Shown: positions 28,650 through 36,454 of the stretch, piece after piece
Position numbering within the stretch: position 1 is the stretch's first letter
How the letters are laid out: the number at the start of each line of letters is the position of its first letter
DNA from: Methanobrevibacter arboriphilus
GTDB lineage: Archaea; Methanobacteriota; Methanobacteria; Methanobacteriales; Methanobacteriaceae
DNA length: 64,000 nt
Direction: 5' to 3'
Assembly: GCF_019669925.1 (NCBI RefSeq)
Contig: NZ_AP019779.1
Span: forward strand, 1,379,001-1,443,000
Position numbers and translations under genes: made by a program
The notes under the pieces: generated by a model
Databases searched by the model: none
Told to the model about the DNA's origin: nothing
Seen by the model: the letters and a program-made list of their open reading frames with translations, nothing else

Positions 28650-29142
28650 TTTATCCACTCTAACTAAAAATTTAATTTACAATTTGTATAACTTCTGATT
28701 AATAGGATATAAAATATAAAATCTGTATCATTAATACGATAATAATAATTTATGATATGATTAAAACTCAGATTTTAATATTTCACATTTTTATTTTCTA
28801 CAGTAATACTTACACAATGATTTTTATTAAATATATATTTTGTTAGATTTTAATTATTAGATATTATTTTTTGTTATTTATTTAAATTAGGTATTTATTT
28901 AATTTCTATTTAAAATATTTATTATAATATTAAGATTTAAATAGGGCATTATTTAAATTTATATACTAGTTTAAACGATATATTTATTGTTTAACAAATA
29001 CTGAAAATATTAAAATATATATTTTAAACTTCAATAAATTTAAATTATGTATTTTACTTATGTATTTCTAATCATTATTATAGTTTTTAATTTTCATCAT
29101 ATTTTTAAACATATAATTTATTAATACAATAAAGGTGATTTA
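28650..29142. other. Divergent intergenic region, no gene seen
   Basis: 493 bp between two divergent genes, extremely A/T-rich. The TTG start of the + strand gene is preceded by AAAGGTGATT at 29131-29140. I find no other feature. Confidence 0.45.
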
Positions 29143-30126
29143 TTGAAAGATTTAGTTGATACAACTTTAGAATTAGACATAAGTGAAATATCTACCTATA
29201 ATTTCCCAAAAAATGAACTATTTGGGTTGAAAATCTTAAAAAATAATGTTAAATATGAATTTTTGATAAAGTTAAATGATAAAAGTGAAAAACTTATTTG
29301 TTTTGGTGCTAAAGGAGGATTGGTAAGAGAAAAAGCTAAACTTCCCGATTTCCCTCGACATTCTTGGCATAAAAGCTTTCAAGAATCATTGATATACTAT
29401 GCAGACCCTACTTTTCATGTTAATAAAGAAATAAAGACAGGATGGTATATGGGAACTGAAGATGATTGGTATCTTGAAAGAATTGCAGAGATAATTTCAA
29501 AAATAGCAGCTAATCATAAAATCAAAAATCAGGATATTTTATTTTATGGAACATCAGCTGGGGGATTTTCATCAGTAATGCTCTCTACATTATTTAAAAA
29601 ATCTACTACACTAGTAGGTAATCCTCAATTAATTGTTCCAAATCATTATCAAAGACCATTTGATAACATAAAAAAATATTGTTTCAATGACTTAGATGAT
29701 GAAACACTTTTAAAAGAGTATGGGTATCGTTTCAATACATTTGATCTTTTTAAAAGAGAAAAATACATTCCTCATATAATTTATCTTGTCAATGCTCAAT
29801 CTAAAAGGGATTTATATAAACAATGCATCCCATTTCTTGAAGAATTAGGGAAATTCCCAGATTTTAATAATAATGAAGTAGAAATAATTGTATATCATGA
29901 TGAAGATGGTCATTCAGCAAGGTTATCTAGATCGATATGTATACCATTAATTAAGTTAGTATTAGATAGAAATATTTATAATTATTATGCAGAGAATGAT
30001 GCAAATAACCAATCTTTAAATTATAAATTAAAAGAATATGAAAAAATTATAGAAGAGTATAAATCAAGAAAAATTGTAAAGATTGTGGATAACATAAAAA
30101 AATTTTTTAGTAAGTTGAAAAATTAG
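29143..30126 (+). CDS. Serine-hydrolase-like protein of a surface-glycan cluster (Asp2-like), copy 1
   Basis: A 327-aa protein with an alpha/beta-hydrolase core: nucleophile elbow FYGTSAGGFSSVML (GxSxGG, about 143-156), a likely acid region, and HDEDGHSAR near 265 that may provide the His. The N-terminal 80 residues (SEISTYNFPKNELFGLKI) are a separate beta domain. A coiled coil and basic tail close the protein. It resembles Asp2-type and polysaccharide-linked acyl-hydrolases, so O-acetyl or other acyl editing of a glycan is a reasonable inference, not shown. TTG start with AAAGGTGAT. A close paralogue lies inverted at 35314-36330. Confidence 0.7.
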   Translation: MKDLVDTTLELDISEISTYNFPKNELFGLKILKNNVKYEFLIKLNDKSEKLICFGAKGGLVREKAKLPDFPRHSWHKSFQESLIYYADPTFHVNKEIKTGWYMGTEDDWYLERIAEIISKIAANHKIKNQDILFYGTSAGGFSSVMLSTLFKKSTTLVGNPQLIVPNHYQRPFDNIKKYCFNDLDDETLLKEYGYRFNTFDLFKREKYIPHIIYLVNAQSKRDLYKQCIPFLEELGKFPDFNNNEVEIIVYHDEDGHSARLSRSICIPLIKLVLDRNIYNYYAENDANNQSLNYKLKEYEKIIEEYKSRKIVKIVDNIKKFFSKLKN

Positions 30127-30233
30127 ATATTAAATCAATATAAATCCCTATATAAAGTTATAATTAGTCTTTCTCTTATATTTATCTTGTTTTTCTGCTT
30201 TTTTAAATAATTTTCTTATCATATTTTGAGGGT

Positions 30234-30362
30234 GACTCACAATTACAACTTCAATAAGCAAAAAACTAAATTTAAAGTATTTTTGAACAAAATAACATAT
30301 TATAAAATTTTTTAGAAATTGTTCATCTTGGTATATATTAATTGAAGAAATAATTGTGAGTC
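30234..30362. repeat. Perfect 12-bp inverted repeat flanking 105 bp
   Basis: gactcacaatta at 30234-30245 and taattgtgagtc at 30351-30362. The gap 30127-30506 has no gene; the repeat may mark ends of a miniature element, a terminator pair or a regulatory site for the next gene. Confidence 0.6.
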
Positions 30363-30506
30363 TCCTAATTTTTAATATTCAAAGGATATTTTAATTTAAT
30401 CAAATTCATTATTGTTATTTATTAGTTTTTTATTATTAGATTACTTTTCAAATGCTAGGATTCAGCTTATATTCTATTTTTTTAATATATTTCTCTGGTG
30501 ATTACT

Positions 30507-31334
30507 TTGGATAAACAAACATTCGATAATATAATTAATGAAACAGGAACTATTTTTAGAGATATTGACGTTTTTAGCCCTAATTATCTACCAGATGTTT
30601 ATAAATATCGTGATAAACAATTGTATGAAATGATTAGATTTTCTAAAGGTCTTAAAAATGGAAAACTTCCTCAAAATATGATGTTAATAGGTAAATATGC
30701 GACTGGTAAGACTTCCACAATATTAAAATATTTTAATTTAATTGAAGAAAGATTTAACAATGTTATTTGTGTGCATATTAACTGTCAGATAAATAAAACA
30801 GAATATAAGATTTTTACAAAAATATATAAAAGATTTTTTGGAGAAAATATAATAGTTAATGGATTATCTACTTTTAATATCTTTGAAAAAATAATGAAAG
30901 AAATTAAAAAAAAAGATAATATATTAATTGTAGCACTAGATGATTTCGATTTTATAAAAAATGATAAAGAATTAAATAAAACACTATATAATCTTTTAAG
31001 AGTCCATGAAACATATAATAATGTTAAAATTTCTGTAGTAACTATATCTTCACAATATAAAGATGTTATTTTAAGTGATAGTGTTGTTTCTAGCTTTTAT
31101 CCTGTTGAAATTAATTTTCCTAGATATACATATTCTCAAATATTTGATATTCTTAAAAATAGGTGTACTTCAGGATTTTATTCAGGGGTTATTTCTGAAA
31201 AAATTATTAATTTAGCTAGTGACTATACTTTTGAGAGAAATGATCTACGTTATGGCATTAAATTGTTGTGTAAAGCTGGAGAACGTGCAGAATCATATGG
31301 CTCCACTAAAATTACTGAAGACTGTTTATATTAA
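30507..31334 (+). CDS. Orc1/Cdc6-like AAA+ ATPase lacking the winged-helix domain
   Basis: A 275-aa AAA+ protein. It aligns with archaeal Cdc6 from the N-terminal FSPNYLPDVYKYRDKQLYEM segment, through Walker A GKYATGKTST and sensor 1 VVTISS, to the lid motif ERNDLRYGIKLLCKAGERAE with the sensor 2 Arg. Walker B reads VALDDFDF, where Cdc6 has L-D-E-[IL]-D, so catalysis may be weakened. It stops just where the winged-helix DNA-binding domain should begin. The chosen start is TTG at 30507 with GGTGAT five bases upstream; a GTG at 30498 is inside that site. An IS4-type transposase remnant abuts the 3' end. Likely a plasmid or virus replication gene, perhaps truncated. Confidence 0.75.
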   Translation: MDKQTFDNIINETGTIFRDIDVFSPNYLPDVYKYRDKQLYEMIRFSKGLKNGKLPQNMMLIGKYATGKTSTILKYFNLIEERFNNVICVHINCQINKTEYKIFTKIYKRFFGENIIVNGLSTFNIFEKIMKEIKKKDNILIVALDDFDFIKNDKELNKTLYNLLRVHETYNNVKISVVTISSQYKDVILSDSVVSSFYPVEINFPRYTYSQIFDILKNRCTSGFYSGVISEKIINLASDYTFERNDLRYGIKLLCKAGERAESYGSTKITEDCLY

Positions 31335-32160
31335 TTTTTTCCAGAAGTTCTGATATTATATCTAATTTTTTATTTTTTACAATTTTTGATTTATTTTTAG
31401 GATATTTTCCCTGAAATAACCTATTAAACGGTTTGTATTGATTTTTAGTCGCGTTTATTCCTTTTTTTATTGTTTTTTGGATTTTCTTTTTTATTGCTTT
31501 TCCTTTGTTGTTCTTTTAAAATTTCATTAGCTTTGTTATTTACGTCTTGAACTATGTTATAGGTTAATATTTATGAATAAAAGTCTTGTTCAACTGATAT
31601 TTTACTGTAAATGCTTATATTTTCTATTTATAGCTTGTTTTTTTATATTTCAAATGATTTTTTAATTTTCCATCTTTGACGATACAATTTATTGATTTCA
31701 TCATATGATACTTCTTTTATTGGTAAAGTACTTATTAAAATTACTTTATTATTTTTTGTGGGGATTTTAATAATTTTTAAACTTAATCTTTTCCTCATTT
31801 AATAGTTTTTCTTTGGTTTTGGCGTTTTTTATTATTTGTAGTCTTTTTCATTGATTTTTAAGTTTATTTTTCTGTAATTTCCCTTTATTTCATTGTTTTG
31901 GATTTATAGTTGTCTTTTTTGACTTTGAATATGAATCTAATGTTTTTTATGAGGTATATTGGAAAAATTTGATTGATAAGTACTTTTTATCAAATATTAA
32001 GATTATTTCATTATTTTTAAATATTTTAAGGGTTGTTCACATATTTTTATATCCTAATTATTTTTCATTGATATTTTATGGTGCTATTTGGAAGTTTATC
32101 ATCATTTTATTAAGATAATCGTAAATTTCACTACTTTAAGCCTTTAATTATCGAAAATTG
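31312..32160 (-). pseudogene. IS4-type DDE transposase remnant, C-terminal half, multiply broken
   Basis: Conceptual translation of the minus strand gives, in order, fragments typical of Methanobrevibacter IS4-like transposases: IIN-Q-APYNINEK, IFDKKYLSIKFFQY (the second-Asp region D-RGY-S), STLPIKEVSYDEINKLYRQRWKIKKSFE (Y-x-R-WKIE-SF block with the Glu changed to Lys), QDFYS, TYNIVQDVNNKANEI and a basic C-terminus ending at a stop at 31312-31314. The pieces are separated by stops and frameshifts and the N-terminal third is missing. It overlaps the end of the Cdc6-like gene by 23 bp. No terminal inverted repeats were found. Confidence 0.78.
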
Positions 32161-32283
32161 AAGATTTTCAGTAATTTAATGAATAACTATGTTTTAACCT
32201 CTAAAAAACCTTCAAATAAGGTATAGTTCTAATGCCCTAAAACTATAAATAAAAAAAGTTTAACTTGCCAACATTGAATTGAT

Positions 32284-32305
32284 GGGTGGGTGGGTGGGTG
32301 ATGGG
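32284..32305 (+). other. Perfect G-quadruplex tract
   Basis: The sequence gggtgggtgggtggg followed by tgatggg gives five G3 runs with 1-nt loops between the first four, the most stable class of quadruplex, in a window that is about 75-80% A+T. It lies between the transposase remnant and the duplicated leader, followed by aagggga at about 32320. It may be a remnant of an origin or packaging element, or a regulatory structure. Confidence 0.85.
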
Positions 32306-32531
32306 CTAAGGCTATATGCAAGGGGAAATCTGTAGTCTATTTATAAAAATAAGATAAAATAATAGATATTGATTGATTAATTCAATTATAAGTTTTTATT
32401 TGAATCTAAAAATAAAACATTCTTTATATTTTATTAAACATGTGTTTAAAGAATTGTAAATCTATATAAGAACTTTAGTATCCAATTTTTGATAGTATTT
32501 AATTTGAATGGAATTTATTATATAATTATTT

Positions 32532-32672
32532 CGTTGCTAGTACATGTGTTATTGGTGTGTAGATGAAAATAATTAATATGTACTAAATAAAAATTTGGAT
32601 AATTTTTATTTTAATCATCAAAAAACACACTAAATTTGTTCTAGAAAAACTTTTTATAGGAACTAATTGTAA
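32532..32672 (+). pseudogene. Degenerate copy of the 5' part of the zinc-ribbon gene
   Basis: This stretch aligns with 33301-33449: the first 23 bp (cgttgctagtacatgtgtta then ttg) are identical, then the ribosome site GTGGAGGTGAAAATAATG is changed to GTGTAGATGAAAATAATT and the early codons have decayed though tttaatcatcaaaaaa is still shared. It has lost its start codon and frame. The intact cyclin-fold gene lies between the two copies. Confidence 0.7.
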
Positions 32673-32835
32673 TTTTAATGGAATTTGTGAAACTATTTGA
32701 AAAAATTATCTATATATAGAATATTTCTAATATATATTAAATTTTTTAAATTATCAGAATTAGAGTTTTTTATTTTTCAGATTAAAATGTATTGTTATAT
32801 TTTTAAAAATTTAATTCTGAAAATGAGGTTATATA

Positions 32836-33270
32836 ATGAGCATTAAACTAAATAAAAATAGAAATATTGAGTATTTGTTAAATAAATATGAAACTAAACA
32901 ACCTGGTGAAATTTGGAATAAAAGAAGGGAAAAAAAAGAAGGAAAATCTGCTTGGAACATGAAACAGAAAATCAGGATAGCAAAAATAATGATGGGGCGA
33001 TTGAATATAAATGGGGCAGATAAAGAGAGAATACTTTATATAATTCAAGATATCGGCGATTTTAAAGAATTGTGTAGGAATTGTTCTGTTGAAATGGTAA
33101 TAGCTACAATATGTTTTTATGTAATGAAGTCAAACCTGAGTAAAATTAAATTAGCTGATTATAAGGTTTTTAAAGAGAATAAATTAACTGAAAAAACTTG
33201 TTTGACCCTGATAACAAAAATGTGCGATTTTTACCAAAAAAAATCTTTAGTTAGATATAAAAATACATAA
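32836..33270 (+). CDS. TFIIB-like single cyclin-fold protein (144 aa)
   Basis: The last 95 residues line up with the second cyclin repeat of archaeal TFB with few gaps: helix KQKIRIAKIMMGRLNING, ERILYIIQDI, CSVEMVIATICFYVMKSN (TFB: SPxGLVAAALYIASxL) and TEKTCLTLITKMCDFYQKK (TFB: TEVTVRNRYKELVEKL). The first 45 residues are basic and of linker type. There is no zinc ribbon in this protein; a zinc-ribbon protein is encoded 70 bp downstream. Probably a virus- or plasmid-borne transcription factor or antagonist of host TFB. The alignment is by eye and the similarity is modest. GAGGTT precedes the ATG. Confidence 0.5.
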   Translation: MSIKLNKNRNIEYLLNKYETKQPGEIWNKRREKKEGKSAWNMKQKIRIAKIMMGRLNINGADKERILYIIQDIGDFKELCRNCSVEMVIATICFYVMKSNLSKIKLADYKVFKENKLTEKTCLTLITKMCDFYQKKSLVRYKNT

Positions 33271-33340
33271 TTCAATGTATTTTTCATTCTTTATTTATCC
33301 CGTTGCTAGTACATGTGTTATTGATGTGGAGGTGAAAATA

Positions 33341-33604
33341 ATGAAATCTGTATTAAATAAAAATTGGGACAATAATCTTTTTAATCATCAAAAAAAACAT
33401 AAAAATTTGATTATTTTTGAAAAAATCTTCATAAGACCTGATCATAATCTCAATAATAACAATACTCAAATTAAAAGAAAAACAGATTACTTTAATCTTA
33501 TATGTGATAGTGATGAACTTGAATATGATTCTAAAAGAGATGAACTTTTTTGTAAGAAATGTGGATTAGTATTAAGACAAGGATTTAATGATTATAGAAA
33601 TTAA
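33341..33604 (+). CDS. Small protein with TFIIB-like zinc ribbon (87 aa)
   Basis: The C-terminal segment FNLICDSDELEYDSKRDEL then FCKKCGLVLRQG copies the N-terminal ribbon of TFB (C-x2-C-G-S-x-E-x-x-Y-D ... C-x2-C-G-x-V). The first ligand is Asn (NLIC in place of CxxC), leaving three Cys. The first 55 residues are basic and Asn-rich with no known domain. The open frame starts 22 codons earlier, but a perfect GGAGGTGA lies directly before ATG 33341. With the cyclin-fold gene upstream it looks like the two halves of a TFB encoded separately in reverse order. Confidence 0.55.
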   Translation: MKSVLNKNWDNNLFNHQKKHKNLIIFEKIFIRPDHNLNNNNTQIKRKTDYFNLICDSDELEYDSKRDELFCKKCGLVLRQGFNDYRN

Positions 33605-33623
33605 TACTATAATAAATTTCTTC

Positions 33624-33663
33624 TAGTCTTAATAGGTATTAATTCACACTATAATTAAGACTA
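33624..33663 (+). terminator. Stem-loop after the zinc-ribbon gene
   Basis: tagtcttaat and attaagacta form a perfect 10-bp stem with a 20-nt loop, 19 bp after the stop codon. It separates the transcription-factor-like genes from the small membrane genes that follow. Confidence 0.45.
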
Positions 33664-33787
33664 TTAGAATCAATTTAAAATAAATAAGTTAAATCTCATT
33701 ATAATACATTATGCAATGATATTCTATTAAATTTGTTAAATTATGGGCGATTTTTACTAATTATAATGGATAATTAGAGGTATAAAT

Positions 33788-33925
33788 ATGCAAATAAACA
33801 ATATAACTATTTTAATTGCAGGGGTCATGTTTCTTGGAATTGTTGGAGCATTTTTTGGGCATGATCAAACTTTAATAGCGAGTATTAGTGGATTAGTTGG
33901 ATATTTGTCTAAAGATACAAAATAG
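33788..33925 (+). CDS. 45-aa small membrane protein (holin-like candidate)
   Basis: Reads MQINNITILIAGVMFLG then IVGAFFGHDQ and ISGLVGYLSKDTK. It has one clear hydrophobic span (about 6-24), a short polar turn and a second weaker one (about 29-40), with charges only at the end. AGAGG is seven bases before the ATG and the gene ends 11 bp before the next start, so both are probably co-translated. Size and layout resemble small phage membrane proteins next to lysis genes, but no sequence signature proves a holin. Confidence 0.6.
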   Translation: MQINNITILIAGVMFLGIVGAFFGHDQTLIASISGLVGYLSKDTK

Positions 33926-33936
33926 AGGGTGAATAA

Positions 33937-34224
33937 ATGGTGATGGAATTTAACAATAAACAATATATTCCTTCAAAAGGACAAGAAAAAATTAGTTCTC
34001 AAGAGTTTTCTAGTCAAAAACAAAGAATTAAAAATATTGAAAATAATGTTGAAGAATTAAAAAAAGAAGATAAAGATATAAAAGATATTATTATTACCCT
34101 TAAAGAAACTGTTGATATACTTACAGGCTCAGTAAATATTCTTAAATGGGTATTTGGAATTGGATTACCCATATTATCTGGATTATTGACAGTTATAGTT
34201 GGATTACTTATTACAGTATTATGA
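33937..34224 (+). CDS. Coiled-coil plus C-terminal membrane anchor protein (XhlA-like topology)
   Basis: A 95-aa protein: a polar N-terminus, a heptad coiled coil (about 25-65, RIKNIENNVEELKKEDKDI and following) and one C-terminal hydrophobic helix (about 70-94, WVFGIGLPILSGLLTVIVG). This is the architecture of XhlA-type phage haemolysin/holin partners, which anchor to the membrane and assist lysis. GGGTGA precedes the first ATG; a second ATG two codons on is an alternative. The assignment rests on topology and context, not on a diagnostic motif. Confidence 0.6.
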   Translation: MVMEFNNKQYIPSKGQEKISSQEFSSQKQRIKNIENNVEELKKEDKDIKDIIITLKETVDILTGSVNILKWVFGIGLPILSGLLTVIVGLLITVL

Positions 34225-34343
34225 AATTGTCATGTATCAGTTTTATAAAAAGGGCATATAACACTACTTTTTAATTTATATTTTAATTGTTAATTTGCTA
34301 AATGTCTTTTTTATAATAAATATTTTAAAATGGAGTTGAGAAT

Positions 34344-35207
34344 ATGAAATATGAAAATAAAATTAAAAAAGCAAGATTAGTACTACGGGTACTTTTTATG
34401 TTTTGTTGGAGAGTAGGAAAATATTCTGATGCTACTATTCCACCAGCTGCTGGTAAAACTGGCGGTCACCAACTTTTAAATAGACTTTTGTATAATATGC
34501 TTGGAACTAATGCTAAGAATAAATTAGCTCCTTATAAAGAAACATTATTTAATAGCAGTGATAAAACTAACGAATGGCATAATCCTGATGAAATAGATGA
34601 AGAATGGAAGGATAATCATTTCCAATTAAATTATGACCTTTGTAAAAGTAAAGCAGATTTTCTTAGTAATAAAGCAGTATCTTCTTTCAATAGTGGAAAA
34701 TATAGGGAAGCTGCTTACCAACTTGGAAAAGCATTTCATTATGTTCAAGATATTGCTTGTCCAGTACATATGGATAATTTAGTCGGACGCGATGAATATA
34801 ATCATCCTGAATATGATTTTCTGTATCAAATAAGTCCTGTGGCAGAAGACAAAAATAAGAAGCGTATTTCAGATAGTGGACTACATGGACTTTATGAAGG
34901 TGCTACAAATAATGTATTTTGTAGTAGTTTTGATAATTGTGAAGACTATGACAATGTTCAACAATATTATATTTCAATGTCAGATATGTTGACTGGATGG
35001 GTAGGTGGTTTAAAAGGATTCGATGTTTTAAAAAATCCTACTGTTATGAATTATATTAAAGGTCGATGGAAAATTTGGATGAATTATAATTATAAGGATA
35101 ATAAACCAAATACTGCTAAAAAAAGAATTTCCCAAGATTATGCTTTTGCAGCAGCAATTCAAAAAAGATACTTATTAAGGTCTGGTCTCGAAGTATTCAC
35201 AGAATAA
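34344..35207 (+). CDS. Zinc-dependent phospholipase C-like protein
   Basis: A 287-aa protein. Residues about 130-155 contain HYVQDIACPVHMDN, which matches the prokaryotic zinc phospholipase C signature H-Y-x-[GT]-D-x-x-x-P-x-H-x-x-N except for Gln at the G/T position, followed by NHPEYD with further His/Glu ligands. An early His (GGHQLLNRLL) and Trp residues fit the rest of the site. The N-terminus (KARLVLRVLFMFCWRVG) is basic-hydrophobic, possibly an export or membrane-association segment. A phosphodiesterase cutting phospholipid or polyol-phosphate headgroups is likely. It follows two small membrane genes by 119 bp; context suggests lysis or envelope attack. Confidence 0.7.
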   Translation: MKYENKIKKARLVLRVLFMFCWRVGKYSDATIPPAAGKTGGHQLLNRLLYNMLGTNAKNKLAPYKETLFNSSDKTNEWHNPDEIDEEWKDNHFQLNYDLCKSKADFLSNKAVSSFNSGKYREAAYQLGKAFHYVQDIACPVHMDNLVGRDEYNHPEYDFLYQISPVAEDKNKKRISDSGLHGLYEGATNNVFCSSFDNCEDYDNVQQYYISMSDMLTGWVGGLKGFDVLKNPTVMNYIKGRWKIWMNYNYKDNKPNTAKKRISQDYAFAAAIQKRYLLRSGLEVFTE

Positions 35208-35226
35208 AAAGACTTAGTTTATTTGT

Positions 35227-35246
35227 AGTGTGTGTTAAGTTACACT
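35227..35246 (+). terminator. Small hairpin with pyrimidine tail after the phospholipase gene
   Basis: agtgt and acact pair around a short loop 20 bp after the stop codon and are followed by a T/C-rich tract to 35260. The stem is short, so confidence is low. Confidence 0.35.
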
Positions 35247-35313
35247 CTTTCCTTTCTTTACAAAATATTATAATATAATGAATATTAAGATATTTTCCAA
35301 CATTTAACATATA

Positions 35314-36330
35314 TTATAAATTTTTGATAAACAATAAGTTTTCTTTTATTTTTTTTATTATATTATTATTTTTTTTGGTTTTCTTTTGAGTATTATTCTG
35401 GGATTTAATTTTTTCTAATTCTAATTTAAGAGTATGGTTTTCTTTACTAAGTGCTTCTATTCTTTTATCAGGAAAAGAGCTTCTATTATAGTATCTATAA
35501 ATTTTTCTTTTTAAAACCATCTGAATTAATGGATAAGCTTCTTCATAGGATATTCTTGACTGATGTCCATTTTGGTCATGGTATATTATAATTTCGACAT
35601 CATTATCAGAATAATCTAATTTTTCCAATCCTTTAATGAATGGAATGCATTGTAATAATATATCTGCTTTGGAATTTGCATTTACATAATAAATAATTGG
35701 AGGTACATAATTTTCTTTTTTAAACATTTTTATTAGATTAAATCTATATTCATATTTTTCTAAAAGGGTTTTATCATCTAAATTTTGAAAACAAACTTCT
35801 TTAACATCATTAAGATATTTTTTGGCATGAACTTTAAATATGGAGTATTGAAAGTTACCTACTAATGCACTTGATCCTTTAATCATAGTACTAAGCATTG
35901 CTGATACAAAACCTCCCATAGAGGTACCATAAAATAATATGTTTTCATTCTTAATTTTTCCATTGTATACAATTTTTTCTATAATTTTACTAATTTTTTC
36001 TAAATACCAATCATCTTTAGTTCCCATACACCAACATGCACCTAATTTAGGATCTAAATATAAAGTAGGGTCAAAATAATAAATTACAGATTCTTCAAAA
36101 TCATCTTTCCACCGATATCTTTGAAATCTAGGAATACTTTTAGTTTTTTGATCTATAACTCCTGGACCTAAACATAAAAGTCCTTTACTTTCACTTGATA
36201 TTTTTATTATAAATTCATATTTAACATTATTTTCAATAATTTTTAGACCAAAATATTCGTTTTTAGGAAAATTATATGTTGAAATTTCATCAATATTCAT
36301 TTTATATGTAGTTTCTACCCAATTTTTCAA
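35314..36330 (-). CDS. Serine-hydrolase-like protein of a surface-glycan cluster (Asp2-like), copy 2
   Basis: A 338-aa paralogue of the protein at 29143-30126, sharing STYNFPKNE-FGLKI, VKYEF-IK, GT-DDWYLE, FYGTSMGGFVSAML (nucleophile Ser) and HDQNGHQSR. Both end in a coiled coil and a basic helix. TTG start with AGAGGC eight bases upstream. Role inferred as acyl editing or assembly of the glycan made by the neighbouring glycosyltransferases. The pair is in opposite orientation and brackets the mobile-element remnant, so it could act as an inverted repeat. Confidence 0.7.
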   Translation of the reverse strand: MKNWVETTYKMNIDEISTYNFPKNEYFGLKIIENNVKYEFIIKISSESKGLLCLGPGVIDQKTKSIPRFQRYRWKDDFEESVIYYFDPTLYLDPKLGACWCMGTKDDWYLEKISKIIEKIVYNGKIKNENILFYGTSMGGFVSAMLSTMIKGSSALVGNFQYSIFKVHAKKYLNDVKEVCFQNLDDKTLLEKYEYRFNLIKMFKKENYVPPIIYYVNANSKADILLQCIPFIKGLEKLDYSDNDVEIIIYHDQNGHQSRISYEEAYPLIQMVLKRKIYRYYNRSSFPDKRIEALSKENHTLKLELEKIKSQNNTQKKTKKNNNIIKKIKENLLFIKNL

Positions 36331-36454
36331 TATAATGCCTCTAATTACTTGAATTTATTTTTACAATATTTTTTTGGTTTCAAATATTATATAAATATTT
36401 CATTTATATACATTATTAATTTAATTATTAATTTAATCATTATTCTTTAATTTA

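Noticed and set aside
30498-30506. GTG at 30498 as start of the Cdc6-like gene
   Set aside because: The GTG is part of a GGTGAT ribosome site for TTG 30507, the same arrangement used by the TTG-started genes at 29143 and 62801.
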